Assembly: GCF_011393025.1 (NCBI RefSeq)
Contig: NZ_JAAOEO010000004.1
Location: 62,001 to 126,000, forward strand
Source: Neobacillus terrae
Lineage (GTDB): Bacteria; Bacillota; Bacilli; Bacillales; Cytobacillaceae
DNA length: 64,000 bases
Direction of reading: 5' to 3'
The position numbers were made by a program, and so were the translations under genes. Below are positions 41,725 through 50,353 of the stretch, in pieces. The notes below the pieces were generated by a model. The model was given only the letters and a program-made list of their open reading frames with translations, was not told where the DNA came from and ran no database searches. The stretch's first letter is position 1. Every line of letters begins with the position of its first letter.

Positions 41725-42831
41725 TTAAATTAATGACTTTCTTAGCATCGTCTGTACGCCCTTAGGAACATAGGCCGCAACCTTTGCCCCCGGTTCATTA
41801 ACCGTAATCCATCCAAGTCCAGAAAAAACGATGTCCGTTTTTGGTTCTCTTATCATAAATTCCTGCCTGATTAATTCTGGAAAGTGATCCATATCCTCCT
41901 TATTAGGAGGTGTCAGCATTTCACCTGCATGCTTTTCATATAATTCCGAAGCATTCTCCATTTTGGTCCGATGAATTTTTAATTCATTAGAGAAATGGCA
42001 CACAAATGATCTTCTTCCGCCGCTTATATAATCAAATCTTGCTAATCCACCAAGAAACAGCGTTTGTTCCTCGTTTAATTGAAAAACGGCTGGTTTGATT
42101 TCCTTTTTAGGGGTAATAATTTTCAAGTCTTTTTTATCAACAAAATGAGCCATTTGGTGATGATTAATTATCCCTGGAGTATCAATAATTGCCTTTCCAT
42201 CATCCAAAGGAATTTCAATAATATCCAAAGTGGTACCAGGGAAATGGGAAGTAGTAATTACATCCTGCCCGCCGGCAACCTCTTTAATAATCCTGTTAAT
42301 AAAAGTTGATTTCCCAACATTCGTACAGCCAACAACATAGACATCTTTTCCATTCCTTAGTTCGTCAATAGCCTCAGCTGTTTCTCTGACAAAATTACCT
42401 TTAACCGCACTAACCAGGAAGATTTCTTCCGGATTTAAGCCAAGTTCCCGGGACTGTTCCTTCATCCAGTGGATTAGCTTGTTGTGCTTAACTGACTTTG
42501 GAAGAAGATCCACTTTATTGCCAACAAGGACCACTTTATTGCTGCCTGCAAAACGTTGAATTCCTGGGAGCCAGCTGCCGTTAAAATCAAAGATATCCAC
42601 AACTTTGACAATCAGGGCATCTGTTTCTCCTATCCCATTTAGTATTTTTAAGAAATCATCATCAGTCAAACTTACATCCTGAATTTCATTATAATGCTTC
42701 AGCCTGAAACAGCGCTGACAAATGATCATTTCTTTTTCCAGAGCAGAGGCAGGAGCATACCCCAATCCGCCTGGGTCTGCAGTTTGTATTTTTACTCCAC
42801 AGCCTATACATACATGCTGATTTTCACTCAC
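41725..42831 (-). CDS. yqeH: YqeH, circularly permuted GTPase for 30S assembly
   Basis: 368 residues. N-terminal zinc finger (CIGCGVKIQ ... CQRCF), then the permuted order G4 NKVD, G5 SAVKG, G1 GCTNVGKST, G3 DTPGI. Needed for 16S maturation. GTG start with GGGAGGATT. Three bases after yqeG. Confidence 0.96.
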   Translation of the reverse strand: MSENQHVCIGCGVKIQTADPGGLGYAPASALEKEMIICQRCFRLKHYNEIQDVSLTDDDFLKILNGIGETDALIVKVVDIFDFNGSWLPGIQRFAGSNKVVLVGNKVDLLPKSVKHNKLIHWMKEQSRELGLNPEEIFLVSAVKGNFVRETAEAIDELRNGKDVYVVGCTNVGKSTFINRIIKEVAGGQDVITTSHFPGTTLDIIEIPLDDGKAIIDTPGIINHHQMAHFVDKKDLKIITPKKEIKPAVFQLNEEQTLFLGGLARFDYISGGRRSFVCHFSNELKIHRTKMENASELYEKHAGEMLTPPNKEDMDHFPELIRQEFMIREPKTDIVFSGLGWITVNEPGAKVAAYVPKGVQTMLRKSLI

Positions 42832-42834
42832 ACA

Positions 42835-43350
42835 TTAATCCTCCCATTGAATCATGCCGCGCCTGCGGAACCAATTTAATATTCTGCGTTCAACAAGCCG
42901 GTTAAATTTAGTTACAAATCCATCTGTCTGAGCAACCGGAACAACTAGTATGGTATGGAAACCGCTGCGATTCCCTCCAAGTACATCCGTCAAAAGCTGG
43001 TCGCCAATAACGACAGCTTCGTTTCTTTTAATCCCCATCGCAGCTATTGCACGGCGAAAGGCTCTCCCCATAGGTTTTCTTGCCTGAAAAATAAAAGGGA
43101 TGCCAAGAGGGTCAGAAAAAGACTTTACTCTTTGCTCATTATTATTAGAAACAATAGTAACAAGTATATTATGTTTTCTAACCTCATCAAACCATTTTAT
43201 CAACTGCGGAGTGGCAGTAGGCCTGTCCCATTCCACAAGGGTATTATCCAAATCCGTAATAATCCCTTTGATTCCTCTTTTTTGCAAATCTTCAGGGGAT
43301 ATATCCAGAATACTCTTTACATGTTCATCTGGTAAAAAATGCTTTAGCAC
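42835..43350 (-). CDS. yqeG: YqeG family HAD-IIIA phosphatase
   Basis: 171 residues; HAD motifs DLDNTLVEW (nucleophile Asp), VTIVSNN and VVIGDQLLTDV. Natural substrate not settled; related to GEP4-type phosphatidylglycerophosphatases. GTG start after AGAGGTG. First gene of the eight-gene operon to yqeM. Confidence 0.94.
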   Translation of the reverse strand: MLKHFLPDEHVKSILDISPEDLQKRGIKGIITDLDNTLVEWDRPTATPQLIKWFDEVRKHNILVTIVSNNNEQRVKSFSDPLGIPFIFQARKPMGRAFRRAIAAMGIKRNEAVVIGDQLLTDVLGGNRSGFHTILVVPVAQTDGFVTKFNRLVERRILNWFRRRGMIQWED

Positions 43351-43555
43351 AACTTACACCTCTTATATATGTCCTTATTATCGTTATCATCATAACCAAT
43401 TTTACCCGTTGATTCAAAGTTTAAATGGAATAAGACATAAAACACATTGGAAAATTTTAAGTTTACGTCTTTCTTTTAAAAAAAGAAACCTTTCCTTAAA
43501 TCTTTTTTCGACTTTTTAAAAATATTTTTCGACAAATTCTCTTCTCTTTCACCCA

Positions 43556-43654
43556 TGTGGATAAAGTTATTAACATTATACCCTTTGATTCAATTACTTT
43601 TTCATGGTTTATAAACAAGTTAGTCACAGGTTATCCACCTAAACCTGTGGATAA
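43556..43654. promoter_or_regulatory. Cluster of DnaA boxes upstream of sda
   Basis: TGTGGATAA at 43556-43564 and 43646-43654 (perfect boxes on the minus strand) and TTATCCACC at 43631-43639 (one mismatch, plus strand). The latter two form an inverted pair. In B. subtilis sda is activated by DnaA through such boxes. Confidence 0.88.
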
Positions 43655-43770
43655 TCAGAACGATTGTTCTACCTTCTACTTTCTGGTAGATTAAGGGTAC
43701 AACAAATGAACTTACTATCATATGAGTAAGAAAGATGAAGTAGAACTTAAATAGGAGGTGGCTTTTAGTT

Positions 43771-43911
43771 TTGCGTAAACTGTCTGATGAATTATTAATT
43801 GAATCGTATTTTAAAGCGAGAGAACTTAATCTTAGTCCCGATTTTATACGCTTGATTGAAACAGAAATACACCGCCGGTCCCTTACTAATAGAATCAGAA
43901 TTTCCTCTTAA
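43771..43911 (+). CDS. sda: Sda, sporulation checkpoint inhibitor
   Basis: 46 residues, helical hairpin: [20 protein letters not shown], then [17 protein letters not shown]. Blocks autophosphorylation of KinA/KinB when replication is disturbed, stopping Spo0A activation. TTG start; AGGAGGTGG is 12 bases upstream. Behind the DnaA boxes and divergent from yqeG. Confidence 0.95.
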   Translation: MRKLSDELLIESYFKARELNLSPDFIRLIETEIHRRSLTNRIRISS

Positions 43912-43916
43912 TCATT

Positions 43917-43942
43917 GCCCTCTTGGTAGGGCTTTTTCTTTT
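43917..43942 (+). terminator. Terminator after sda
   Basis: GCCCT-CTTGGT-AGGGC then TTTTTCTTTT. Confidence 0.8.
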
Positions 43943-44006
43943 ATATTGGCTATGAGAATTTTTATAGTTGGTTTTTCTCTAAAAAACTCTCTAGTTAAAC
44001 TTGACT

Positions 44007-44132
44007 GTTGATTTTCGCTCACGGCGCTCGCTTTCCGCGAGCGATCCGGAAGCCTCCTCGGCGCCTAGCAACTGCGGGGTCTCCTATGGCCCTCTTTTCC
44101 CGCTGGAGTCCGCGCCTTCGGCTCCAATCAAC
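44007..44132. repeat. GC-rich dispersed element with GTTGATT terminal inverted repeats
   Basis: Starts GTTGATTTTCGCTC and ends GGCTCCAATCAAC; the ends are inverted copies. Interior CGCTCGCTTTCCGCGAGCG, CCTCCTCGGCGC, TGCGGGGTCTCC and CCCGCTGGAGTC match an intergenic repeat I know from many Bacillus genomes. No coding potential. The rest of 43943-44299 appears empty. Confidence 0.7.
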
Positions 44133-44299
44133 ATAGGTAAAAATCAACATTAATTGTTAACACAGCATATAAAAAAAGCGCAACCCCCTGTGAAAAGGAT
44201 GAAATGCTAAAATTAGCCTTCTTACTAGTACTATTAAATCGTTGTAAGTTTATATAATCTTTTTACCACATTTGATTTCTTTTTTAACTTTAATGGATA

Positions 44300-44335
44300 A
44301 AAACGAGGATGCTCTTTATCCAGGAGACATCCTCT
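44300..44335 (-). terminator. Terminator after psd
   Basis: GAGGATGTC ... GCATCCTC stem followed by GTTTTTATCC on the minus strand. Confidence 0.75.
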
Positions 44336-44343
44336 GCTGCTTT

Positions 44344-45129
44344 TTATTTCAACTTAAATGTTCCTATTCTTTCGCCGACCTTTACATTTGCCGGGGTTTT
44401 AATGGTCTTTTCCAATTTGAATATATCTTTTTCAAACAGCAATACGACCGTGGATCCAAAGCTGAAGAAAGCCATTTCTTTTCCTTTTTCCAGTTCTGTT
44501 CCCTGATGAGTAGTTTCTATTGAATTAACAAACATCGCTCCAACCTTTACAACGGAAACATGGCCATAGTTTGTTTTAACCTCAGTAATCATTCGGTAGT
44601 TTTTTGCAAGTGTCCTGACCCCATATTTTAACCCTAATTTATTAACAGGATAAGATTTCCTTCCTAATGACCACTGCCTGATTACAGTTCCATCCACCGG
44701 ACTGTGGATGCGGTGATAATGGGTAGGACTTAAATAAAGTATCATATATGTACCATTTAGGTATTTTTCTAATGCCTCCTTATCACCAAGCATTTCATCA
44801 ATGGAATAAACCTTCCCTTTTACTTCTATCTCACTTGTTTCTCTAATATTACCCACGTCTTCTATTACAGCATCAACAGGGCTGACAACTGCATCTATTG
44901 CTGGATCTATTTTTCTAGTACCAGGTTTTAATTGGCGTACAAACAAGTGGTGGAGAGTGGGAAAAGATTCAAGAGTTTCCTGCATTTCTTCCTTGTTGAT
45001 ATTATAAATCCTTGCGAATGAAGGAACCACTGCCTTACTGAAGCGGGAACGGGAAAACTTTCTTAAAATCCACGATGTAACTCTTCCATTTGTAAGTTCT
45101 ATAAACAAACGATATAAAGGCTGGATCAA
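44344..45129 (-). CDS. psd: Phosphatidylserine decarboxylase
   Basis: Forms phosphatidylethanolamine from phosphatidylserine at the membrane. 261 residues; pyruvoyl enzyme with cleavage motif FGST near residue 229 (the usual LGST has Phe for Leu here), plus YLSPTHYHRIHSPVDG. TTG start, GGGGG nine bases upstream. Divergent from pssA, which makes its substrate. Confidence 0.95.
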   Translation of the reverse strand: MIQPLYRLFIELTNGRVTSWILRKFSRSRFSKAVVPSFARIYNINKEEMQETLESFPTLHHLFVRQLKPGTRKIDPAIDAVVSPVDAVIEDVGNIRETSEIEVKGKVYSIDEMLGDKEALEKYLNGTYMILYLSPTHYHRIHSPVDGTVIRQWSLGRKSYPVNKLGLKYGVRTLAKNYRMITEVKTNYGHVSVVKVGAMFVNSIETTHQGTELEKGKEMAFFSFGSTVVLLFEKDIFKLEKTIKTPANVKVGERIGTFKLK

Positions 45130-45456
45130 ATGTAACTACCCCCAAAAAAGTGTAAAAATACTCTTTACTAACATTCATAAAAGTCTTAAAATTAAATATT
45201 ATTAAGTTAACTAGGCGAATGCAGAACTGTAATGCGTTTATCACGCTCAACTGAAGTCGCACAAAATCTGGCGCTTTTCCATCGTACGAGACAAAGCTGA
45301 CGGCTCTTTCCTCATGCTCCCAGTCCAGCGTTCAGAATTAATAAAATCGGTTTAGCGAATGTATCCGGAAGGACTATTCCGCTACGATAGGGCAGTGCGG
45401 ATATGGCGCAGATAAATAGGTCTCGTGGCCAGGCTTCATATTTAAGGAGTGATGGA
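45130..45456. other. Divergent spacer between psd and pssA
   Basis: Presumably holds both promoters. I see no strong sigma-A or ECF-type promoter and no repeat. Apparent frames here run into pssA and lack ribosome sites. Confidence 0.4.
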
Positions 45457-45996
45457 ATGTTCTTGTCAAATGTGCTGGACCAAACAATTAAAAAAATTAA
45501 GTCCCAGACCGCCAATGTAATCACGCTTGCCAATTTGTCATTAGGCGGTTTTGCCATTATTTACGGGATCCGCGGAAATTTGCGCCTAAGCCTTCTACTG
45601 ATATTCATTGCTGCACTTTGTGATCGTTTTGATGGAATGGCAGCACGTAAATTTCACATTGAATCCGAACTCGGAAAACAACTGGATTCCATGAGTGATA
45701 TTATATCATTTGGAGTGGCACCTGCACTATTGTTATATCAGGGGATTTTATTTGACTTTGGTATACCAGGCACATTTTTTACCGTTCTCTACGTTGTATG
45801 CGGTGCCTTCAGGCTCGCGCGTTTCAATATTTCCGAGAGCAACAGTTACTATACTGGCCTTCCCATCACTGCAGCAGGCTGCCTTGCTACGTTAAGCTTT
45901 CTGGCTATTCCTTTTTGGCCTCCACAAATATTCTTTTTTATAATAATGCTTTTATCTTTCCTTATGGTAAGTACCTTTAAACTTAAAAAGGTTTAA
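45457..45996 (+). CDS. pssA: Phosphatidylserine synthase (CDP-alcohol phosphotransferase)
   Basis: Makes phosphatidylserine from CDP-diacylglycerol and serine. 180 residues from ATG 45457 (MFLSNVLDQ) after AAGGAG. Motif DGMAAR(8)GKQLDSMSD matches DGxxAR-x8-GxxxDxxxD. About six membrane helices. Confidence 0.94.
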   Translation: MFLSNVLDQTIKKIKSQTANVITLANLSLGGFAIIYGIRGNLRLSLLLIFIAALCDRFDGMAARKFHIESELGKQLDSMSDIISFGVAPALLLYQGILFDFGIPGTFFTVLYVVCGAFRLARFNISESNSYYTGLPITAAGCLATLSFLAIPFWPPQIFFFIIMLLSFLMVSTFKLKKV

Positions 45997-46007
45997 TAGT
46001 AAACGAC

Positions 46008-46048
46008 AATAAAGCAACCCGCTAAAAATGCCGGGTTGCTTTATTGTT
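46008..46048. terminator. Terminator between pssA and pepF
   Basis: AAAGCAACCCG ... CGGGTTGCTTTATTGTT; serves pssA and possibly the convergent pepF. Confidence 0.85.
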
Positions 46049-46073
46049 ATTTATATATTGTTAGAGATCTAAG

Positions 46074-47855
46074 CTATTCAGTAAGTACCAGAAACTCTTC
46101 TATATCATCGACGCAAACTTTTACTGCCTTTTCCCAGAAATCACGTTTGGTAAGGTCTGCCTGCAAATGTTTTAAGGCTAAGTCTTCCACCGTCATGGAG
46201 GCAGTATCTTTCAATAAAGCAATATATTTCTCCTCATATTGAGCCCCTTCTTCCAGAGCACGGGCGTAGATGCCAAGAGAAAATAAGAAGCCAAATGTAT
46301 AAGGGAAATTATAAAAAGGAACCCCTGTAATAAAGAAATGAAGCTTTGAAGCCCAAAATAATGGGTGGTACTCTTCCAGTGCCCCGCCGTATGCCTCTTT
46401 CTGGGCCTCCTGCATTAGTTCACTTAAACGGGGGGTACTTACCGGCCCTCCCTTTCTTTCTTCGTAAAAACGGGTTTCAAAGAGGAATCGGGCGTGAATA
46501 TTCATCAGAAGTGCCACAGACCTTTGAATTTTATCATCAAGAAGGGCTAATTTTTCCTCTTTTGATTTAGCTTGTTTCACTGAAGCATCAGACACAATCA
46601 TTTCAGCAAAAGTAGAAGCTGTTTCCGCCACGTTCATAGCATAATTTCTGTTAAGGAAATGCTGCTCCTTCATGGCATAAGTATGAAAACCATGCCCCAG
46701 TTCATGAGCTAATGTGGATACATTGGATGGTGTCCCTGAATATGTCATAAAAATTCTAGATTGTGCACTCTCAGGAAAATAGGTATGAAAGCCTCCAGGA
46801 GCTTTACCAGGCCTATCTTCTGCTTCAATCCAGCTTTCTTCAAATGCCTTTTTCCCAAATGCAGCCATCTTTTCTCCAAACGCAGCGAAGTTATCAAGAA
46901 TAAAGTCTGCGCCTTCCTGATAAGATACCTTGGTATCTGCGTTTCCATATGGAGCATCAAGATCATACCAGCTAAGTTTATCAATATTTAGCAATTTAGC
47001 TTTTCGTTCCAAATATTTAACAAGCGGCTGCTTGTTTTCCGATATAACAGTCCACATCGTATCAAGTGTTTCTTTCTTCATACGATTCACCTGAAGAGGT
47101 TCCTTTAAAAAGTCCTCCCAGCCCCTTGCTTTATAGACATTAAGCCTAAAGCCGGCCAAATGGTTAAGCGTTTGAGAAAGGAGCTCAGACTTTTCCCCCC
47201 ATGCTTTTTCCCATTCTTTAAAAACTTCCTTACGTCCTTCCCTATCAGACTGTGAAAATTTATTGGAAGCCTGGCCAACTGAAAGTGACTCACCCTTATA
47301 TGAAACTTTTATGCTGCTTACAATCAGGTCATACAATTGGCTCCAGGCATGATATCCATCGACGCCTAAAGAGTTGATTAATGCTTCTTCCTCTTTGGAT
47401 AATTTCTCGCTGGCCCTTTCCCTTCGCTCGGATAATACAAAAGAAAGTTCAGATAAGGATCGGAAAGTAATTAATTTTTCCCATTCCTCGTCATCAATTA
47501 GTGTTAATTTACTGTCAAAGATAGTTAAGGCATTTTGAAAGGCTGCACTTAGTGAAGTTACCTTTGCCTGAAGACTGCTGGCATTCTTATCTTCTGTATT
47601 CTGAGCCTGAAGACAGCTTACAAAAGCTCCTGCCTGGCGTATTTTTTTTGCTGTTTGTTCAAAACCGCCAATTATGTTAGACAGACTTTGTTCATTATTA
47701 TTTTTTTGTGAAGGCTCCCATTTCTCCACTTCGCTGTGAAACGCTATGATAGCCGCTTGTGTGCTAGTTAGAAATTCAGTAAACTCTGTTGAATTACTTC
47801 CTCCTGGAAAAAAAACATCCAGGTTCCAAACATTTGAATATGTTGATGTTGTCAT
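46074..47855 (-). CDS. pepF: M3 family oligoendopeptidase (PepF/YjbG type)
   Basis: Cytosolic zinc peptidase cutting short peptides. 593 residues from ATG 47855 (MTTSTYSNVW) after AAGGGGGAT. Zinc site HELGHGFHTYAM near residue 385, with the third ligand in NVAETASTFAEM. Often degrades signal peptides or quorum peptides; the specific substrate is unknown. Confidence 0.95.
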   Translation of the reverse strand: MTTSTYSNVWNLDVFFPGGSNSTEFTEFLTSTQAAIIAFHSEVEKWEPSQKNNNEQSLSNIIGGFEQTAKKIRQAGAFVSCLQAQNTEDKNASSLQAKVTSLSAAFQNALTIFDSKLTLIDDEEWEKLITFRSLSELSFVLSERRERASEKLSKEEEALINSLGVDGYHAWSQLYDLIVSSIKVSYKGESLSVGQASNKFSQSDREGRKEVFKEWEKAWGEKSELLSQTLNHLAGFRLNVYKARGWEDFLKEPLQVNRMKKETLDTMWTVISENKQPLVKYLERKAKLLNIDKLSWYDLDAPYGNADTKVSYQEGADFILDNFAAFGEKMAAFGKKAFEESWIEAEDRPGKAPGGFHTYFPESAQSRIFMTYSGTPSNVSTLAHELGHGFHTYAMKEQHFLNRNYAMNVAETASTFAEMIVSDASVKQAKSKEEKLALLDDKIQRSVALLMNIHARFLFETRFYEERKGGPVSTPRLSELMQEAQKEAYGGALEEYHPLFWASKLHFFITGVPFYNFPYTFGFLFSLGIYARALEEGAQYEEKYIALLKDTASMTVEDLALKHLQADLTKRDFWEKAVKVCVDDIEEFLVLTE

Positions 47856-47964
47856 TTTTATCCCCCTTATATGTACGTCTCTTTCCATTATAAGAGTAAG
47901 TGTTTGAAATTTCTATTAATTCAATTTTTTAAAAAGAAAAGTCCATAATTTCGCTTAATTCTTT

Positions 47965-48000
47965 ACAATAAAAATAGCCTGAGGCGAGATTGCCCAGGCA
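47965..48000 (-). terminator. Probable terminator after the YjcZ-like gene
   Basis: GCCTGGG-loop-CCTCAGGC (seven pairs, one wobble) followed by TATTTTTATT on the minus strand. Confidence 0.6.
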
Positions 48001-48008
48001 TAAGAGGC

Positions 48009-48170
48009 TTAACAGGCCCTAGAGCTAAAATACCACCAGCCACCAAAAATTAATACAAGAATTAATAAAACGATAAATAATGCATACCATGCACCGGCTC
48101 CGCCCGAATAACACGGATATGCAGGATAAGGGGCTGGGAAGCCGAATGGATAAGGATAACCGTATGGCAT
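48009..48170 (-). CDS. YjcZ-like tiny transmembrane protein
   Basis: 53 residues: a Pro/Tyr/Gly-rich head (MPYGYPYPFGFPAPYPAYP) then GGAGAWYALFIVLLILVLIFGG, a single membrane helix, ending WWYFSSRAC. This is the pattern of the tiny Bacillus YjcZ family, many of which are sporulation-expressed. AAAGGAGGG precedes ATG. Own terminator downstream. Confidence 0.88.
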   Translation of the reverse strand: MPYGYPYPFGFPAPYPAYPCYSGGAGAWYALFIVLLILVLIFGGWWYFSSRAC

Positions 48171-48342
48171 GTTTCTCCCTCCTTTTATCCTTTTCTTTAT
48201 GATATGTATCCCTGTCTAGGAATGTATGGGCCTTAAAAAATGAAATCCTGCTAATGTTTTCGCAGAATTGACATTGTTAAAGGAAAAAACAATATCATCG
48301 TATTGTATAATTACAACAATAAACCTGCTGGGAGGAAGTGGA

Positions 48343-49022
48343 TTGAAGAGACTTTTACTCATTGATGACGAAAATAGAATGCTTAATTTATTGTCCCTTT
48401 ATTTAACGCCAAGGGGCTACCATTGTATAAAAATGAATTCAGCAGCTAATGCAATCGGTTATTTAGAGACCAATCATGCTGATTTAATTTTATTGGATGT
48501 TATGATGCCTGAAATGGGAGGATGGGAAGCCTGTAAAGAGATTCGGAAAAATTGGGATATTCCTATCATCATGCTGACAGCCCGCAACGAAAAAAGCGAC
48601 GTAATAAATGGATTAAAAATAGGTGCGGATGATTATATTGTAAAACCCTTTGATGAAGAAGAACTAATAGCCCGAATAGAGGCTGTTTTAAGAAGGAACA
48701 GCAAAAACGAGCAGGAGGTCCATTTTAACGGACTAACGCTAAAACCAGATTCCTTCGAATTAACCTTCCACACTAATACAATTCCGCTACTCCCAAGGAA
48801 TTTTCCCTTTTAGGACTATTTCTGCAAAACCGGAATAAAGTTTTTAGCCGTGAACATTTACTTTCTTCTATATGGGGATATTCGGTTTCAACAGAAGACA
48901 GAACGGTAGACTCCCATGTTAGAAATTTAAGGGAGAAGCTGCGGAAGACGGGGTTCCCCATTGATGATTATTTGACAACTGTGTGGGGCGTGGGGTATAA
49001 GTGGATGGACATAGAAACTTAA
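48343..49022 (+). pseudogene. OmpR/PhoB-type response regulator with a frameshift
   Basis: Receiver domain (LLLIDDENRMLNLLSLYL; phospho-Asp in ADLILLDVMMPEMGGWEA; MLTARNEKS; YIVKPFDEEELIARI) read from TTG 48343 after GGGAGG. The frame ends early at 48813 after IPLLPRNFPF. The correct continuation lies in another frame: TPKEFSLLGLFLQNRNKVFS, then the winged helix with EDRTVDSHVRNLREKLRK and WGVGYKW to 49022. One missing base near 48788-48790 explains it. No histidine kinase is adjacent. Either a recent pseudogene or a sequencing error. Confidence 0.88.
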
Positions 49023-49049
49023 GAATCCCAATCTACAGGAGGAAGAAAA

Positions 49050-50036
49050 GTGAAATCAGGAAAGAAACTTTTGCTGGCAGGCATAGCAGGAATGATGATT
49101 TTCGGTTCCGGATGTGCCGACAAAAAAATGACAGGGCCTAAGCAAAAGACAAACCAACAAGAAAACATAGAACAAAACAAACAGGAATTCTCCATTATAA
49201 AAAGCAAAAAGTTAAATCTAAGCCACCTTCATGGGCTGGGGTATCCGGGAAACGACGACTCTCTTTATATAGCAACCCATAATGGTTTAAAAATGTTCAA
49301 TGGAACAGAGTGGTTTGAAACAAGCAGTAACAATAACGATTATATGGGATTTCAAGCTGTAAAGGATGGTTTTCTCGCATCTGGCCATCCGCAAAAAGGT
49401 TCAGGCCTTAAAAATCCTTTAGGACTTATTCAAAGTACTGATAAGGGGAAAACATTAAAAAAACTGGCGTTTTATGGTGAAAGTGACTTTCACTTTTTAT
49501 CAGCCAGTTATTCCGGAAATGAAGTCTATATAATAAATGAACAGCCAAACAGTAAAATCGATGCCGGTATATATTACTCTAAGGATCTGGGGAAGTCCTG
49601 GGAAAAAAGCAAGCTTACCGGATTTACTGCCGATTCGTTTGGAATGATTGCCGTTCATCCAGAAAAGGGTGATACAATGGCGATGGCAACCAGAAACGGT
49701 ATTTTTTATACTGCGGATAGCGGAAACACCATGAAGGCAATAACAAGTCCCGAAATGGTAACTGCACTAACATTTTCAGGTGACAGGCTCTACTATTGCA
49801 GTGTAGGAAATAATACAGTCCAGTTAAAGCAGCTGGATACAAAGACGGCAAAAGAAACGGAAGTTAAAATTCCTTTCCTTGATTATAATAACCCTATAAC
49901 TTATCTTGCAGCAGATTTAAAGAATCCACAAAGGATGGCTTTCTCTACTTATAATAATGATGTCTATGAAACACGAGATGGTGGAATGAACTGGACCGCT
50001 CTCCTCCAAAATGGACAAAACACTGTTTCCCCATAG
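49050..50036 (+). CDS. Lipoprotein with BNR/sortilin-like repeats (F510_1955-like)
   Basis: 328 residues from GTG (GGAGG nine bases upstream). Signal peptide and lipobox (LLLAGIAGMMIFGSGC, Cys near residue 22), then LSHLHGLGYPGND, followed by repeats with Asp-box character: STDKGKTLKKL, YSKDLGKSWEKS, TADSGNTMKA, TRDGGMNWTAL. A beta-propeller fold is likely. It resembles the family NCBI names F510_1955 glycosylhydrolase, but enzyme activity is not shown. 27 bases after the regulator, so probably co-transcribed. Confidence 0.82.
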   Translation: MKSGKKLLLAGIAGMMIFGSGCADKKMTGPKQKTNQQENIEQNKQEFSIIKSKKLNLSHLHGLGYPGNDDSLYIATHNGLKMFNGTEWFETSSNNNDYMGFQAVKDGFLASGHPQKGSGLKNPLGLIQSTDKGKTLKKLAFYGESDFHFLSASYSGNEVYIINEQPNSKIDAGIYYSKDLGKSWEKSKLTGFTADSFGMIAVHPEKGDTMAMATRNGIFYTADSGNTMKAITSPEMVTALTFSGDRLYYCSVGNNTVQLKQLDTKTAKETEVKIPFLDYNNPITYLAADLKNPQRMAFSTYNNDVYETRDGGMNWTALLQNGQNTVSP

Positions 50037-50315
50037 AAAAGCTCAGGCACCATTCAGCGAAGCAATTGCCCGAGAAACTTCATGTTAATAATCTTCTCTT
50101 GTAGCAGAACATTTCGAAGTTAACTTCACGCAGGGGAAGTGGGATGAACTCTAGCTCTAAAAACCATCTGTTCAGACCGCCGGAAAGCTTCAGGATGCAG
50201 AGATTTCGGGTGAGTTTAGCACCAGGTATCACCTAAAGGCCATACTGATACAAGATACCCAGGAGGCGTTTCCAAGGATGAAGACTCGCTGTGAGCTGGA
50301 GCCAGATAATATATG
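50037..50315 (+). repeat. Dispersed structured repeat, copy C (degenerate)
   Basis: Shares the layout of copy B: GAAAAGCTCAGGCACCATTC and CAGCGAAGCAATTGCC at the left, AGCACCAGGTATCACCTAAA and GATACAAGATACCCA inside, and GACTCGCTGTGAGCTGGAG, CCAGATAAT at the right, with a different middle. Again follows a plus-strand stop codon and faces a minus-strand gene (sigK). Confidence 0.75.
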
Positions 50316-50316
50316 T

Positions 50317-50346
50317 AAAAAGGCAGCCGTGTAAGCTGCCTTTTTT
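50317..50346 (-). terminator. Terminator after sigK
   Basis: AAAGGCAGC-TTACACG-GCTGCCTTTTT on the minus strand; A/T-runs on both sides, so it may also end transcription from the plus strand. Confidence 0.88.
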
Positions 50347-50353
50347 CTCATTC

